Made by a program: the position numbers and the translations under genes. The notes under the pieces were generated by a model. It was not told the DNA's origin and searched no databases. It saw nothing but the letters and a program-made list of their open reading frames with translations. 25,842 nucleotides of DNA from Euryarchaeota archaeon UBA126. GTDB taxonomy: Archaea > Thermoplasmatota > Poseidoniia > Poseidoniales > Thalassarchaeaceae. The stretch spans positions 1 to 25,842 of the forward strand of contig DAMG01000025.1 of the NCBI GenBank assembly GCA_002497025.1, given 5' to 3'. Position 1 is the stretch's first letter; the number at the start of each line of letters is the position of its first letter. Positions 6,799 to 15,146 of the stretch are shown here, in pieces.

Positions 6799-7776
6799 TT
6801 GGGCCTGTTTCTAATAATCGCCATAACTCCATATATCGTGGCTTGGAAACAAGAAACGAGTATAGCCCTAGCCACAGTTTTATCATTATTATTGGTAACC
6901 TTCTATCAAATGATTATCGACATGGGTTTCCTCGATTTTACACCCGATTACTTCCTTTCAATTATCCCTAAGATTTCAAATCATCCCGACCAAATTCATC
7001 GCTTTATCACCTCTGCTTGGCTTCATGGAAGTTGGCTACACATTCTAGGAAATATAGTGGTAATCGCTCTAGCGGGAGTTCCTCTAGAGCAAAGAATGGG
7101 GAAGCTGCGCTGGATATTGGTGTACTTCATTGGCCTATTAGGGGGTAATATAGCATGGGTGTTAACCCATCCTGATTCGATAAGCCCTACACTCGGAGCG
7201 AGTGGAGCCGCTTTCGGAATTCTTGGTGCTTACATGGCATGCTGGCCTAATGATCGAATAGAATTCCCACTACTGTTTTTCATTCGTGCCTGGCCGGTTT
7301 GGGGAATTGTAGCCCTAAAGTTGGGAATTGAAGTATGGGTTATATTCGAGATTTATTCACAACAATCAGAAACAAATGTGGCACACATGGCTCATTTTGG
7401 AGGTTTTATGCTCGCTTGGATTTTAGCAAGGCCAATCGCTAGAGGTGCGCCATCAGAATTAGATGATGCAAGCGACATTTCAATGGCTGGATCTAATGCC
7501 TCTAAGGCGGCAAGAGATGCGGCCACTGCGAAGATGGGGAGTCTCGAATCAGATCCGTGGACAGAAGCAGGGGATGGCTTGAAAGAGGAGGCTGCTAGAA
7601 TACTCAAGAGACTAAGGGAAGAAGGTGATGAACTTGAAACCCGAAGAGCATGGTTGGAGGAGCTTGCAGAACAGGTACTCTGCCCTGTTTGTGACGGAGA
7701 GGTTCATGCTATAATATCTGGACAGAATTGTACCCTAAAATGCGCCCACTCGAAAAATCATATCAACTGGCCATGA
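6799..7776 (+). CDS. Rhomboid-family intramembrane serine protease with C-terminal zinc ribbon
   Basis: The protein has about six membrane helices with the rhomboid active-site pattern. HGSWLHILGN contains His81 and Asn85 (oxyanion region), LGASGAAFG contains the nucleophile Ser135, and AHFGGF contains the catalytic His199. Rhomboids cleave transmembrane segments within the membrane. After the helices comes a soluble tail: an Ala/Ser-rich linker, a charged helix (about 258-292), and CPVC...CTLKC (Cys295, 298, 311, 315), which looks like a zinc ribbon on the cytosolic side. The start is doubtful. TTG 6799 would begin inside the first helix, and the frame stays open back to 6730 without ATG or GTG. 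An out-of-frame ATG at 6701 might be the real start if a frameshift is present. It diverges from ccmAB and precedes the subtilase. Confidence 0.85.
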   Translation: MGLFLIIAITPYIVAWKQETSIALATVLSLLLVTFYQMIIDMGFLDFTPDYFLSIIPKISNHPDQIHRFITSAWLHGSWLHILGNIVVIALAGVPLEQRMGKLRWILVYFIGLLGGNIAWVLTHPDSISPTLGASGAAFGILGAYMACWPNDRIEFPLLFFIRAWPVWGIVALKLGIEVWVIFEIYSQQSETNVAHMAHFGGFMLAWILARPIARGAPSELDDASDISMAGSNASKAARDAATAKMGSLESDPWTEAGDGLKEEAARILKRLREEGDELETRRAWLEELAEQVLCPVCDGEVHAIISGQNCTLKCAHSKNHINWP

Positions 7777-7827
7777 TGACCTCCTGACGGCTCTTGTACG
7801 GGTTCGGCTTATACCCCGAACTACGCT

Positions 7828-7845
7828 GGCTCTGCTTGCAGAGCC
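7828..7845. other. Hairpin abutting the subtilase start codon
   Basis: GGCTCTG (7828-7834) and CAGAGCC (7839-7845) form a perfect 7-bp stem with a CTTG loop, ending at the base before ATG 7846. A second, weaker inverted repeat, GTTCGG/CCGAAC (7802-7807 and 7816-7821), lies just upstream and encloses TTATAC, a possible TATA element. The structure could affect translation initiation of the subtilase or be a terminator for the rhomboid gene. Confidence 0.4.
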
Positions 7846-10800
7846 ATGTCTGGAAGACGCCTAAACCTCACTCCGTTGGCGCTAGTTGCAATGATTCTAG
7901 TCATGGATATGGGAGTGGGGGTATCTACATCCACAGCCATTCAAACCGAAGATTTGACTAGCCAAGAAAGGCCGGAAAATTGGCCACCTTCGCTAATGTG
8001 TGGAGAGGTCATATGCGACCCCATAGATCGAACTGTTAGAAGTCCCCCCTTTGATGCAGGATTCCCTGTAGAGGACGAGAGGTGGTGGTTTGGCTATTGG
8101 TATGATTTGGATTCTGATGGTATGGATGATCGTTTGCAAAGAATCATCGCTGGTCAACGTGAATCAGTTTCCTCTACAGCAATAATTGGACTAGATGGTA
8201 GACCTACTGTTGCAATCGTTGTTGATTACGCTTGGCACCCAGGCCCTAGCGATACGGCTGCACTAAGAGAAGTTCTCGAATCTCATGGTTGGGAGCAAGA
8301 GGGATCTTGGTTCTTCGAAATGGATATTCTAGACAGTATAGTTCTCGACCATGTGCCAGTTAGTGCTTTAATTGAGATTTGGCAACTAGACGGAGTTGTT
8401 ATGGTCGAGGAACAGAATGTAATTGTTCCATCTCTAGATACTGCAACTAGAGGTTCCAAGGTACGAGATTCAGAACGATATGACGAAACTATGCGAGACT
8501 TCGGTTACGATGGTTCGGGGATTGTAATTGCTATTCTCGATACAGGAGTCGATAATGAACACTTCTCCTTAGACGATTTTTCGGATGATAACGATGATAA
8601 TGAGAATGATCCTGAAGATCTTCCAGACCCAAAGTGGATCGCCGGTTGTGATGCCACTTCGTTGAATCAAAATGAGTGTAATAACGAAGGCACGCACGAT
8701 CCTGATGATGGAGATGGACATGGGACTCATGTAGCAGGAATTGCACTTGGCACAGGAGATTCAAGACGAATAAATCAGGGTTATGCCCCAGGCGCATACC
8801 TAGTGGATGTCAAAGTCATGACTGATACAGGGGGCACCAACTCCGCTGCTACACTAAAGGGAATAAATTGGGTAGCTGCCAATGTAGATACCGACTGGGG
8901 TAATAATGACTCTAGCGAAGGAATCCAAGTCATGTCAATGTCTTTCGGTAGCCTCGGTGATCCAAATGGCGATGACCCCGGAGATAACGGGTCTGCTGCA
9001 GACGCCCGTGCAGTAAACCAAGCGGCTGAGGCAGGTATAGTTCCCGTCGCAGCGATTGGAAATGATGGAAGAAGAAGGGTCACTTCTGTAGGAGCCGCAG
9101 ACCAAGCAATTACAGTTGGGTCAATTGATGATAAAGATACTATCGATAGAGGCGACGATTCGATTGCTTCATACTCTAATTCCGGCCCTAGAGAAGACGA
9201 TGGGGACGACGACAGAGAAGAGGAACTCAAGCCAGACGTGGTAGCACCGGGAAGCGATATGAATTCTGCAGCGCATGCTGCTTCATCAAGCCAATTACCT
9301 GGTACACCAAAACCACTTGCTGAAGATAGCTATACGGAAATGAGTGGGACGAGTATGGCATGTCCCGCAGTAGCAGGTTTGGTAGCAGTGATTTTACAAA
9401 TTAGCGAAGAGGAAGGACTAGATCTGAATCCTGCCGAAGTCAAGGAATTATTGAGAGAAAATTCCGAACCGAAGGGGGAGGCATCTGAACCAGATATTTC
9501 GGATACTTGGAATGAGAAATATGGATTTGGAATAATTGATGGGAATCTGATTTTATCCGCTCTGTTAGGAGATGGTGGAGGAAATAACGGAGGAGGGAAC
9601 ACAACAGAACCGCCACCTCCAGGAGAGGGTGATTGGTTAGTTTATGAAAGGCCGATTGAGGATTCTTGGCTAGTAGAAGGTGAGACCTATTCAGTCAGAG
9701 GGCATATCGACGAAGATGCGGAGACAAATGGAACGATAGAAGAAGTTCAGGTCAAAATCACCTACACGCACAAACCTGAGGGGTCACCGACTCAGGAAGA
9801 AATTCTTGTCGATTGGCACACTGCTCAAGGCACAGTAAATTGGACTACTGAGTTCTCTATCCCAGACTTTGAAGAGGATGAAATTAATGCCTTGGAAATC
9901 AAAATCTCGGTACAGGCTCGTAATGAATGGGATCAATGGAGCAATAAACAAAGACAAAATCACGATATTGGTAGAGTATCTCTAACTTTGGATAGTCCGA
10001 GTGGACAAAATTCAGTTGAAGGTAATGTCCAATTTGAAGGCGAATATGAAACCGTCAATGGTGGCACTCTGCAGTGGAGAATAGGTAAGGAAGATTGGGT
10101 TGATGAAAGAACCTACACTGGCTCAGGTGGCACAATGGATATGTTCAATTTCATTTGGGATTCTACCGAACATCCAGACGGTTCACATCGCATATCATTA
10201 CGTTTCGTCAGTGGCACAAGTGTTCGCTCTGAGGAAGTCAGGGTCACTTTGGATATCGATAATCAACCACCTGCTCCTGACTTGATGTTCAGAAGTGGAA
10301 TAACTGTATCAGAATGGGACATACCTCTGTCAGAAACCTACGTTAACTCCTTCGTCGATGTTAGCGCTGAAATTCGTAATGATGGCGATGAATCAGCTAC
10401 TAATGTCGTTGTTTACCTACTTGAGGAAGGTACCAGAAAATATGAGTTGACCATACCCACAATCGACTCCGGCGATATTGTAGATGTGACTCTTTACTGG
10501 AATCCTCTATCTGTCGGCCAACGCGATCTTAGTATTGCCTTAGATCCAGGTGATGCAATACTGGAAATCGATGAGACAAATAATGACCAAAGTATTGAAT
10601 TTGATGTGATTGAAAGACCGGAAGGTGTCGATTTAGCTTTTTCAAACGGCGCATTTACCACCACTCCTACGATTCCAAGACCGGGGGAGCAGTTCAAAAT
10701 TAATGCCCGTGTTGATAATCTAGGTTCATCAGCTGCTGAACAAATAGAGGCACAACTCCACCTTTACACTGAAAGAGGATGGGAGTTAACCTCCTCAACT

Positions 10801-12645
10801 ACAATCCCTAGAATAGAAGGCGGTTATGCTGAGACAATTTCATTTGCCCAAACAAATGAAGAAAGTGGCGCTTTCAAATTCCGAATCAGCCTTAGCGGTC
10901 CTGTTCTATCTGATATCGACTGGTCAAATAATCAAGCAGAATGGAGTACACTAATCGAAAAGAGCACAGTATCTGGAGGAAGAGGATTAAATTTCCAAAC
11001 TGGAGAGACGCCTGTCGAAGTAATCGATTTAGATGGAGAAGGAATTGTCGTAACCTCAAAAGACGGGGGACTGGCGCTTTACAGACTCAACTCCAACAAA
11101 GGAATGACTGCCTGCTCAAATATGTTGGAAGAAAAATGGTCTGGTGATTTTGTCGCAGCCCCTACCTCAGATGGTATCGCACACATAGTTTGGACTCGAC
11201 GCTTCCTAGATACTAGTGGTTATCTGAAGCAGACGGTTTCATACTCCACAATAGACTCTGCTTGTGAGATGCGACCAATCCAAGATTTGATGGATCCAAT
11301 TCTATTATCCGATGGTAAATACTGGGGTATCGACATCGATGTTGATGGAACAAAATTATTGGTTGCTGGATATCATCGTGACTTGTTGACTGGCGGAACT
11401 TTTCAAGACCTAACTAGTATCTTCATCTTAGAAGCAGACGCTCCTACTTCTTCTAACGATTGGAGACTAACTCCAAATGCTATTTCTGATATAGACGTGA
11501 TTGCGGGGTATACTGATCCAGTACAAATTGAGTATGGTGAGGAGGATGGTCATATCCTCTACCAATCAATGCGTAACGACACCACAGGAAATGATCGACT
11601 AGGTCTTTGGTATGCTCATGGAGATATTAAACAATCATCGTGGACATACAAGAAGGCGGTCGGTGACCATGCATCCTTGCCCCAGATGAAGGTGCACACA
11701 GTAGACGATGAAGATAGACTCGTTGTTGCTTGGAAAGAGGGAGAGGGAATAGATAGTGAACTAATCACTCGTATAGTTGACGACACCTTCAGTATCATAG
11801 AAAATTCTTCTATGCAATTCTCTGCTAGAGGCCTGTCTCAAATTGTCTTCATAGAAACCTCGCGAGGAATCCAATTAATGCATGATATGGTGGGTCCTGG
11901 TGGACCTCAAGTTCAGTATGGAATGATCAATTCTGAGGCCCCTTGGATGGCAATATCGAATCGGATTTCTGATGGTTGGCTACATTCAGTAAGTCGCTCA
12001 CCTGCGAGTGGTGAGGCTGTGATTATTCACACCTCAACCCAAGGTTGGGTCATAAGGGCTGTAATTGACGATAGTAAACCAAACACAGGACCAATAGACA
12101 TTCTAGAAGAACTCCGATTCCAGCTTGGTTTAGACGAAGGAAGTTTCAACATTTTAGTCGGCGGAGTGGCAATTGCGGTTTTGTTGCTCTGTACCATTGT
12201 TTTGGCAGTAATGTCGGGACGCGCAATACGTTGGATTGGTGGTCGGAGAAGAAAACCCGTTCAAGGGGTGATTATGTTGGAAGATGATGTAGTAGATGTT
12301 ATCGATGAAGATGATATTCCTGTTGAGGCAATAGACACTTCTTCCATTGTCGAAGTTGTAGATATCAATGTAGAGAGTACTTCACCAAGACGAGAAAGAC
12401 GACAACGGCGATCACAACCAAAGATGGCTGAAATATCTACGACTATACCAGAAATGACACAGCCAGCAACAAACGACGGAAAAGTCGCTGAGCCATTACC
12501 GCCGATGGGAGATGCACCGGCTTTACCTGGACTCCCTCCCTTGAACAAGCCAGTTCTTTGTCCGGAATGTGGGAGTCGATTCGACGTCGCATTCGATCTA
12601 AAGATGACGCGTTGTCCTATCTGTGCATTACGAATAGATCTATGA
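7846..12645 (+). CDS. Large secreted, membrane-anchored subtilisin-like protease (S8) with CARDB domains and cytosolic zinc ribbon
   Basis: The 1599-residue protein begins with a signal peptide (about 1-30). A propeptide-like region with an acidic DLDSDGMDD segment follows. The S8 domain (about 220-575) has Asp232 (ILDTGVD), His292 (GDGHGTHVAG), Asn406 (AIGNDG) and nucleophile Ser503 (SGTSMACP). An Asp/Asn-rich insert follows the catalytic Asp, suggesting calcium binding. Downstream lie beta-rich regions, two CARDB-like domains (from about 811 and 928) and a repeat region that may be a beta-propeller (about 1050-1420). One membrane helix (about 1436-1459) is followed by a basic stretch, so the tail is cytosolic by the positive-inside rule. 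It ends in CPEC...CPIC (Cys1572/1575/1590/1593). The protease should act outside the cell on proteins or peptides. The Maf gene follows 9 bases later. Confidence 0.92.
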   Translation: MSGRRLNLTPLALVAMILVMDMGVGVSTSTAIQTEDLTSQERPENWPPSLMCGEVICDPIDRTVRSPPFDAGFPVEDERWWFGYWYDLDSDGMDDRLQRIIAGQRESVSSTAIIGLDGRPTVAIVVDYAWHPGPSDTAALREVLESHGWEQEGSWFFEMDILDSIVLDHVPVSALIEIWQLDGVVMVEEQNVIVPSLDTATRGSKVRDSERYDETMRDFGYDGSGIVIAILDTGVDNEHFSLDDFSDDNDDNENDPEDLPDPKWIAGCDATSLNQNECNNEGTHDPDDGDGHGTHVAGIALGTGDSRRINQGYAPGAYLVDVKVMTDTGGTNSAATLKGINWVAANVDTDWGNNDSSEGIQVMSMSFGSLGDPNGDDPGDNGSAADARAVNQAAEAGIVPVAAIGNDGRRRVTSVGAADQAITVGSIDDKDTIDRGDDSIASYSNSGPREDDGDDDREEELKPDVVAPGSDMNSAAHAASSSQLPGTPKPLAEDSYTEMSGTSMACPAVAGLVAVILQISEEEGLDLNPAEVKELLRENSEPKGEASEPDISDTWNEKYGFGIIDGNLILSALLGDGGGNNGGGNTTEPPPPGEGDWLVYERPIEDSWLVEGETYSVRGHIDEDAETNGTIEEVQVKITYTHKPEGSPTQEEILVDWHTAQGTVNWTTEFSIPDFEEDEINALEIKISVQARNEWDQWSNKQRQNHDIGRVSLTLDSPSGQNSVEGNVQFEGEYETVNGGTLQWRIGKEDWVDERTYTGSGGTMDMFNFIWDSTEHPDGSHRISLRFVSGTSVRSEEVRVTLDIDNQPPAPDLMFRSGITVSEWDIPLSETYVNSFVDVSAEIRNDGDESATNVVVYLLEEGTRKYELTIPTIDSGDIVDVTLYWNPLSVGQRDLSIALDPGDAILEIDETNNDQSIEFDVIERPEGVDLAFSNGAFTTTPTIPRPGEQFKINARVDNLGSSAAEQIEAQLHLYTERGWELTSSTTIPRIEGGYAETISFAQTNEESGAFKFRISLSGPVLSDIDWSNNQAEWSTLIEKSTVSGGRGLNFQTGETPVEVIDLDGEGIVVTSKDGGLALYRLNSNKGMTACSNMLEEKWSGDFVAAPTSDGIAHIVWTRRFLDTSGYLKQTVSYSTIDSACEMRPIQDLMDPILLSDGKYWGIDIDVDGTKLLVAGYHRDLLTGGTFQDLTSIFILEADAPTSSNDWRLTPNAISDIDVIAGYTDPVQIEYGEEDGHILYQSMRNDTTGNDRLGLWYAHGDIKQSSWTYKKAVGDHASLPQMKVHTVDDEDRLVVAWKEGEGIDSELITRIVDDTFSIIENSSMQFSARGLSQIVFIETSRGIQLMHDMVGPGGPQVQYGMINSEAPWMAISNRISDGWLHSVSRSPASGEAVIIHTSTQGWVIRAVIDDSKPNTGPIDILEELRFQLGLDEGSFNILVGGVAIAVLLLCTIVLAVMSGRAIRWIGGRRRKPVQGVIMLEDDVVDVIDEDDIPVEAIDTSSIVEVVDINVESTSPRRERRQRRSQPKMAEISTTIPEMTQPATNDGKVAEPLPPMGDAPALPGLPPLNKPVLCPECGSRFDVAFDLKMTRCPICALRIDL

Positions 12646-12654
12646 GGTCGAATT

Positions 12655-13287
12655 ATGCGCAGATTGCATTTAGCATCTGCTTCTGAAAGACGCCTGTCTT
12701 GGTTAAAACAAAGATTTGCAAATTTCGAACTAAGCGCCGCTGCATTAATTTTCGAAGAACCAAAACCACGCTGGGGTGCGCCAGTAAATGAACAGGTTGA
12801 ATTTACCTGTGCTGCCAAGGCGGAAGCAGCCGCTAGAGAAGGTGTTGTAAGCCAAATGGCGGGTAAAGAATTAGCCGAAGTTGTAATTGTTTCAGACACC
12901 ATTGTTGCTGACCCTGATGACCCATTAATGCCGATGGGAAAACCTGAGGATGAACAACACGCCATGGCTATGCTGCTGAGACTTTCTGGAAACCGACATC
13001 GAGTATGGTCCTCAACCGCCCTAGTATATCCTCCAAATGGTGACGGAGAACATTCTCTTCATGGAGGATGGAGCGCAGATATTTGGACGGATTCAGCAGT
13101 TGTTGAATTCGACGAATTGTCTCAAGAGAGGCTCATTGAATTGGTAAGTAGTGAGTCGTGGAAAGGAAAGGCAGGGGCATATGATTTGGCAGGTGCTGCC
13201 TCTCTTGATACTCGATTAGTCGAGGGAGAGGAAGTAACTGTTCTCGGCTTTGCAACAACTGCAATTTCTCAATTAGAATCAATGTAG
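12655..13287 (+). CDS. Maf-family nucleoside triphosphate pyrophosphatase
   Basis: The 210-residue protein has the Maf/Ham1-related fold signatures: LASASERR (6-13) at the N-terminus, VSDTIV with Asp81 as the likely metal-coordinating catalytic residue, MGKPEDE (94-100), SGNRHRVWS (111-119) and GKAGAYDLAG (171-180). Maf proteins hydrolyse noncanonical or pyrimidine nucleoside triphosphates to monophosphate and pyrophosphate (house-cleaning). I cannot assign the dTTP/UTP versus m7GTP subfamily from the motifs alone. The length is close to the usual 190-210. It starts 9 bases after the subtilase stop and ends 4 bases from the stop of the convergent regulator gene. Confidence 0.9.
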   Translation: MRRLHLASASERRLSWLKQRFANFELSAAALIFEEPKPRWGAPVNEQVEFTCAAKAEAAAREGVVSQMAGKELAEVVIVSDTIVADPDDPLMPMGKPEDEQHAMAMLLRLSGNRHRVWSSTALVYPPNGDGEHSLHGGWSADIWTDSAVVEFDELSQERLIELVSSESWKGKAGAYDLAGAASLDTRLVEGEEVTVLGFATTAISQLESM

Positions 13288-13291
13288 GATT

Positions 13292-13762
13292 TCATTGATT
13301 ACGAGATTCCCACCAACCGGGGTCTGTCTCCGCTTTTTCGACCAATCTTCTGAGGGCATCTAGGGTCTTTTCGTGAAAATGATGTTCGATACCCTCGGTG
13401 TCGATATGTGCAGTTTCTTCATCCACTCCAAGAACAATCAGAAATCTGACCAAAAGGCTATGTCTTTCGCGTAAACTTTCCGCGGCTAATCTGCCTTCTC
13501 TTGTAAGGACGGCCCCATGATAGCGTTTGTACTCAACCAGACCTTCTTCGTCCAGCCTTTGCAACATCTTGGTTACGGAAGGTCGGGCAACTGCCAATGA
13601 TTCTGCAATTCGTGCAGGCTTTGCCCGACCTTCGACCAATTCCAATTCATGCAGGACCTCAAGGTAATCTTCGACCCTAACCGAGTGACGTTTGGAGCGC
13701 CGCACTCCATCTGCCTGATGAGCAGAACGAAGTGCTTCGAGTCTTTCTGCGTCCAAGTTCAC
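13292..13762 (-). CDS. MntR-like metal-dependent transcriptional regulator (DtxR family)
   Basis: The 156-residue protein has a winged-helix domain (about 28-92) with recognition region ARPSVTKMLQRL and wing EYKRYHGAVLT, then the metal-binding/dimerisation domain (about 93-140). Aligned by eye to Bacillus MntR, all six metal ligands are kept: Asp32, Glu35, His101, Glu123, Glu126 and His127. Spacings are identical (69 between Asp and His, 22 between His and the first Glu), and the EGIEHH motif is intact. The SH3-like third domain of DtxR/IdeR is absent, which also points to the MntR class. It probably senses Mn(II) or Fe(II) and represses target promoters. The N-terminal extension of about 24 residues is Arg-rich. 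GTG 13762 overlaps the stop of the NifU-like gene (GTGA), so the two are translationally coupled. Confidence 0.88.
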   Translation of the reverse strand: MNLDAERLEALRSAHQADGVRRSKRHSVRVEDYLEVLHELELVEGRAKPARIAESLAVARPSVTKMLQRLDEEGLVEYKRYHGAVLTREGRLAAESLRERHSLLVRFLIVLGVDEETAHIDTEGIEHHFHEKTLDALRRLVEKAETDPGWWESRNQ

Positions 13763-14238
13763 ACCTCAACAAAAGTCACTCCACCGTGCTTTAGGACAAA
13801 CTCACGTTGTAAATCATCAAACCATTCCAACATCTGAGCAGAAAAACGCACAGATACCACTTCATCGTCCATCAATAAATCATCTTGGATTCCTTTGAGG
13901 GTTCCCGGTGCCGCCCCACAGGAGACGCAAGCACCGTCCAAATCGATAACCAGCGATAGTGCATTTGTACCGGAATGCATTTTCTTAACAACAGATCTTG
14001 CTAGTATTATTCCACCACCATGGCCATCGAGAGCTGCTCTCACCGGACCGAGTCTAGACATCAGAGCGGGTACGATATCAGGGTGGTCACTTTGTACCAA
14101 CTCGAGTAGAGACAAAGAGCGAAGTCTATCCAGCTCTGCTGGATCGTTGGCCTCTAAAACTCTCTTTTCCGCTTCCTTTTGCATAATCGCCTCAACTTGT
14201 AGTCGATATACCTCGGCTAGTTCGTCTGCATCATCCAC
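13759..14238 (-). CDS. NifU C-terminal-domain protein (Fe-S cluster scaffold/carrier)
   Basis: The 159-residue protein ends in a NifU-like domain (about 62-135). LGPVRAALDGHGGGI is followed by DGACVSCGAAPGTLKGI, where Cys104 and Cys107 form the CxxC that holds a bridging Fe-S cluster in Nfu proteins. The helical N-terminal 60 residues (charged, with a DPAELDRLRSL segment) are an extension not typical of bacterial NfuA. The gene diverges from sufC and is coupled to the MntR-like regulator, which fits a role in assembling or delivering clusters made by SufBCD. The only start in frame is GTG 14238; a TAG lies at 14260-14262, and an ATG at 14240 is in another frame. Confidence 0.85.
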   Translation of the reverse strand: MDDADELAEVYRLQVEAIMQKEAEKRVLEANDPAELDRLRSLSLLELVQSDHPDIVPALMSRLGPVRAALDGHGGGIILARSVVKKMHSGTNALSLVIDLDGACVSCGAAPGTLKGIQDDLLMDDEVVSVRFSAQMLEWFDDLQREFVLKHGGVTFVEV

Positions 14239-14275
14239 ATCAAGCCGGAGGTGCCACCCCTACTTCTGATTGACC

Positions 14276-14283
14276 ATTATTTT
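14276..14283 (+). promoter_or_regulatory. Candidate TATA box of the suf operon
   Basis: ATTATTTT is the most AT-rich stretch between the divergent NifU-like and sufC genes. A transcription start about 26 bases downstream would fall near 14305, inside the palindrome at 14296-14314. The mRNA would then carry a leader of about 50 bases with a Shine-Dalgarno sequence. Confidence 0.45.
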
Positions 14284-14295
14284 GGCTTGATGCAA

Positions 14296-14314
14296 CGACC
14301 GTCTATGACGGTCG
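14296..14314. promoter_or_regulatory. 19-bp palindrome over the predicted suf transcription start (candidate operator)
   Basis: CGACCGTC (14296-14303) and GACGGTCG (14307-14314) are perfect inverted repeats around TAT. A 19-bp dyad is the usual length for DtxR/MntR-family operators, although the sequence does not match the bacterial consensus. It lies between an MntR-like/NifU-like operon and sufCBD and overlaps the predicted start of suf transcription, where bound protein would block initiation. It could instead form an RNA hairpin in the leader. Confidence 0.5.
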
Positions 14315-14344
14315 GATTCAAAAGGGACGATTCCTGCCAAGAAT

Positions 14345-14349
14345 GGAGG
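14345..14349 (+). promoter_or_regulatory. Ribosome binding site of sufC
   Basis: GGAGG lies 7 bases before ATG 14357 and fixes the sufC start. An equivalent GGAGGG (15133-15138) inside the end of sufC sets the sufB start at 15147. Confidence 0.6.
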
Positions 14350-14356
14350 CAAAACA

Positions 14357-15142
14357 ATGGCAGCAGACAAACCAGTCCTCGGCATCAGCAATTTACACGC
14401 TGGAATCGACGACACACCAATACTTCGCGGAATTGAACTTGAGATACCCGCGGGTGAAATCCATGCCATCATGGGCCGTAATGGAAGTGGAAAGACAACT
14501 ACTGCGAACATAATCATGGGACATCCGGACTTTGAGGTCACAGATGGAGGTGTGCAACTAGATGGAGAGAATCTATTGGATATGGAGCCATGGGAAAGAG
14601 CAAGGGCAGGAGTTTTCCTTTCTTTCCAATACCCACAAGCCGTTCCTGGCTTACAAGTCGGAAATTTCCTTCGAAAGTCAGTCGCTGCGATTAGAGGTGA
14701 AGATGAAGCCAAAGGTGCTGAATTTCGGAAAAAACTGAAAGATGCTATGATCGAACTTGATATCGATCGTTCATTCTTGGGTAGATATGTCAACGATGGA
14801 TTCAGTGGCGGTGAGAAAAAACGCTTTGAAATCTTACAACTAATGCTACTACAACCAAAGTTGGCAATATTAGATGAGACTGATTCTGGATTGGATATAG
14901 ATGGAATTAGAACTGTCGCAAAAGGGATTAATGCCGCAGTTCGAGGAACTGACTCTGGTGCTTTGATTATCACTCACTATTCTCGTATTCTCGAGCACGT
15001 CCAGCCTGACAGGGTGCATGTCTTAATCAAGGGTAGAATTGTCAAGTCAGGTGGTCCAGAACTAGCTCTTGAACTGGAAGAAAGAGGGTACGATTGGTTG
15101 GAAGAAGAAGCGAATCCGCCTAATGGAAACATGGAGGGTTAG
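14357..15142 (+). CDS. sufC: Fe-S cluster assembly ATPase SufC
   Basis: The 261-residue ABC-type ATPase energises the SufBCD scaffold for iron-sulfur cluster assembly in the cytosol. Visible motifs are Walker A GRNGSGKT (40-47), the Q-loop in SFQYPQAVPG (89-98), signature FSGGEKKR (149-156), Walker B LAILDETDSGLD (169-180) with the SufC-specific ETDSGLD form, and switch His207. There are no membrane segments. It is the first gene of a sufC-sufB-sufD operon. The C-terminal tail (DWLEEEANPPN) resembles other SufC proteins. Confidence 0.96.
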   Translation: MAADKPVLGISNLHAGIDDTPILRGIELEIPAGEIHAIMGRNGSGKTTTANIIMGHPDFEVTDGGVQLDGENLLDMEPWERARAGVFLSFQYPQAVPGLQVGNFLRKSVAAIRGEDEAKGAEFRKKLKDAMIELDIDRSFLGRYVNDGFSGGEKKRFEILQLMLLQPKLAILDETDSGLDIDGIRTVAKGINAAVRGTDSGALIITHYSRILEHVQPDRVHVLIKGRIVKSGGPELALELEERGYDWLEEEANPPNGNMEG

Positions 15143-15146
15143 AAAC

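Noticed and set aside
8781..9230. 149-codon minus-strand frame opposite the subtilase catalytic domain
   Set aside because: Ser/Pro-rich low-complexity translation, the antisense of an Asp-rich region.
12261..12965. 234-codon open frame on the minus strand across the subtilase tail and maf
   Set aside because: It is antisense to two well-supported genes, is rich in Ser/Ile runs typical of shadow frames, and shows no recognisable motif.
14260..14973. 237-codon open frame on the minus strand across sufC
   Set aside because: It is fully antisense to sufC, whose motifs are unambiguous; the translation is low-complexity Ser/Pro-rich and lacks any family signature.
15069..15146. Upstream extension of sufB into sufC
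   Set aside because: A ribosome site and ATG at 15147 sit right after the sufC stop, and the extension is not SufB-like.
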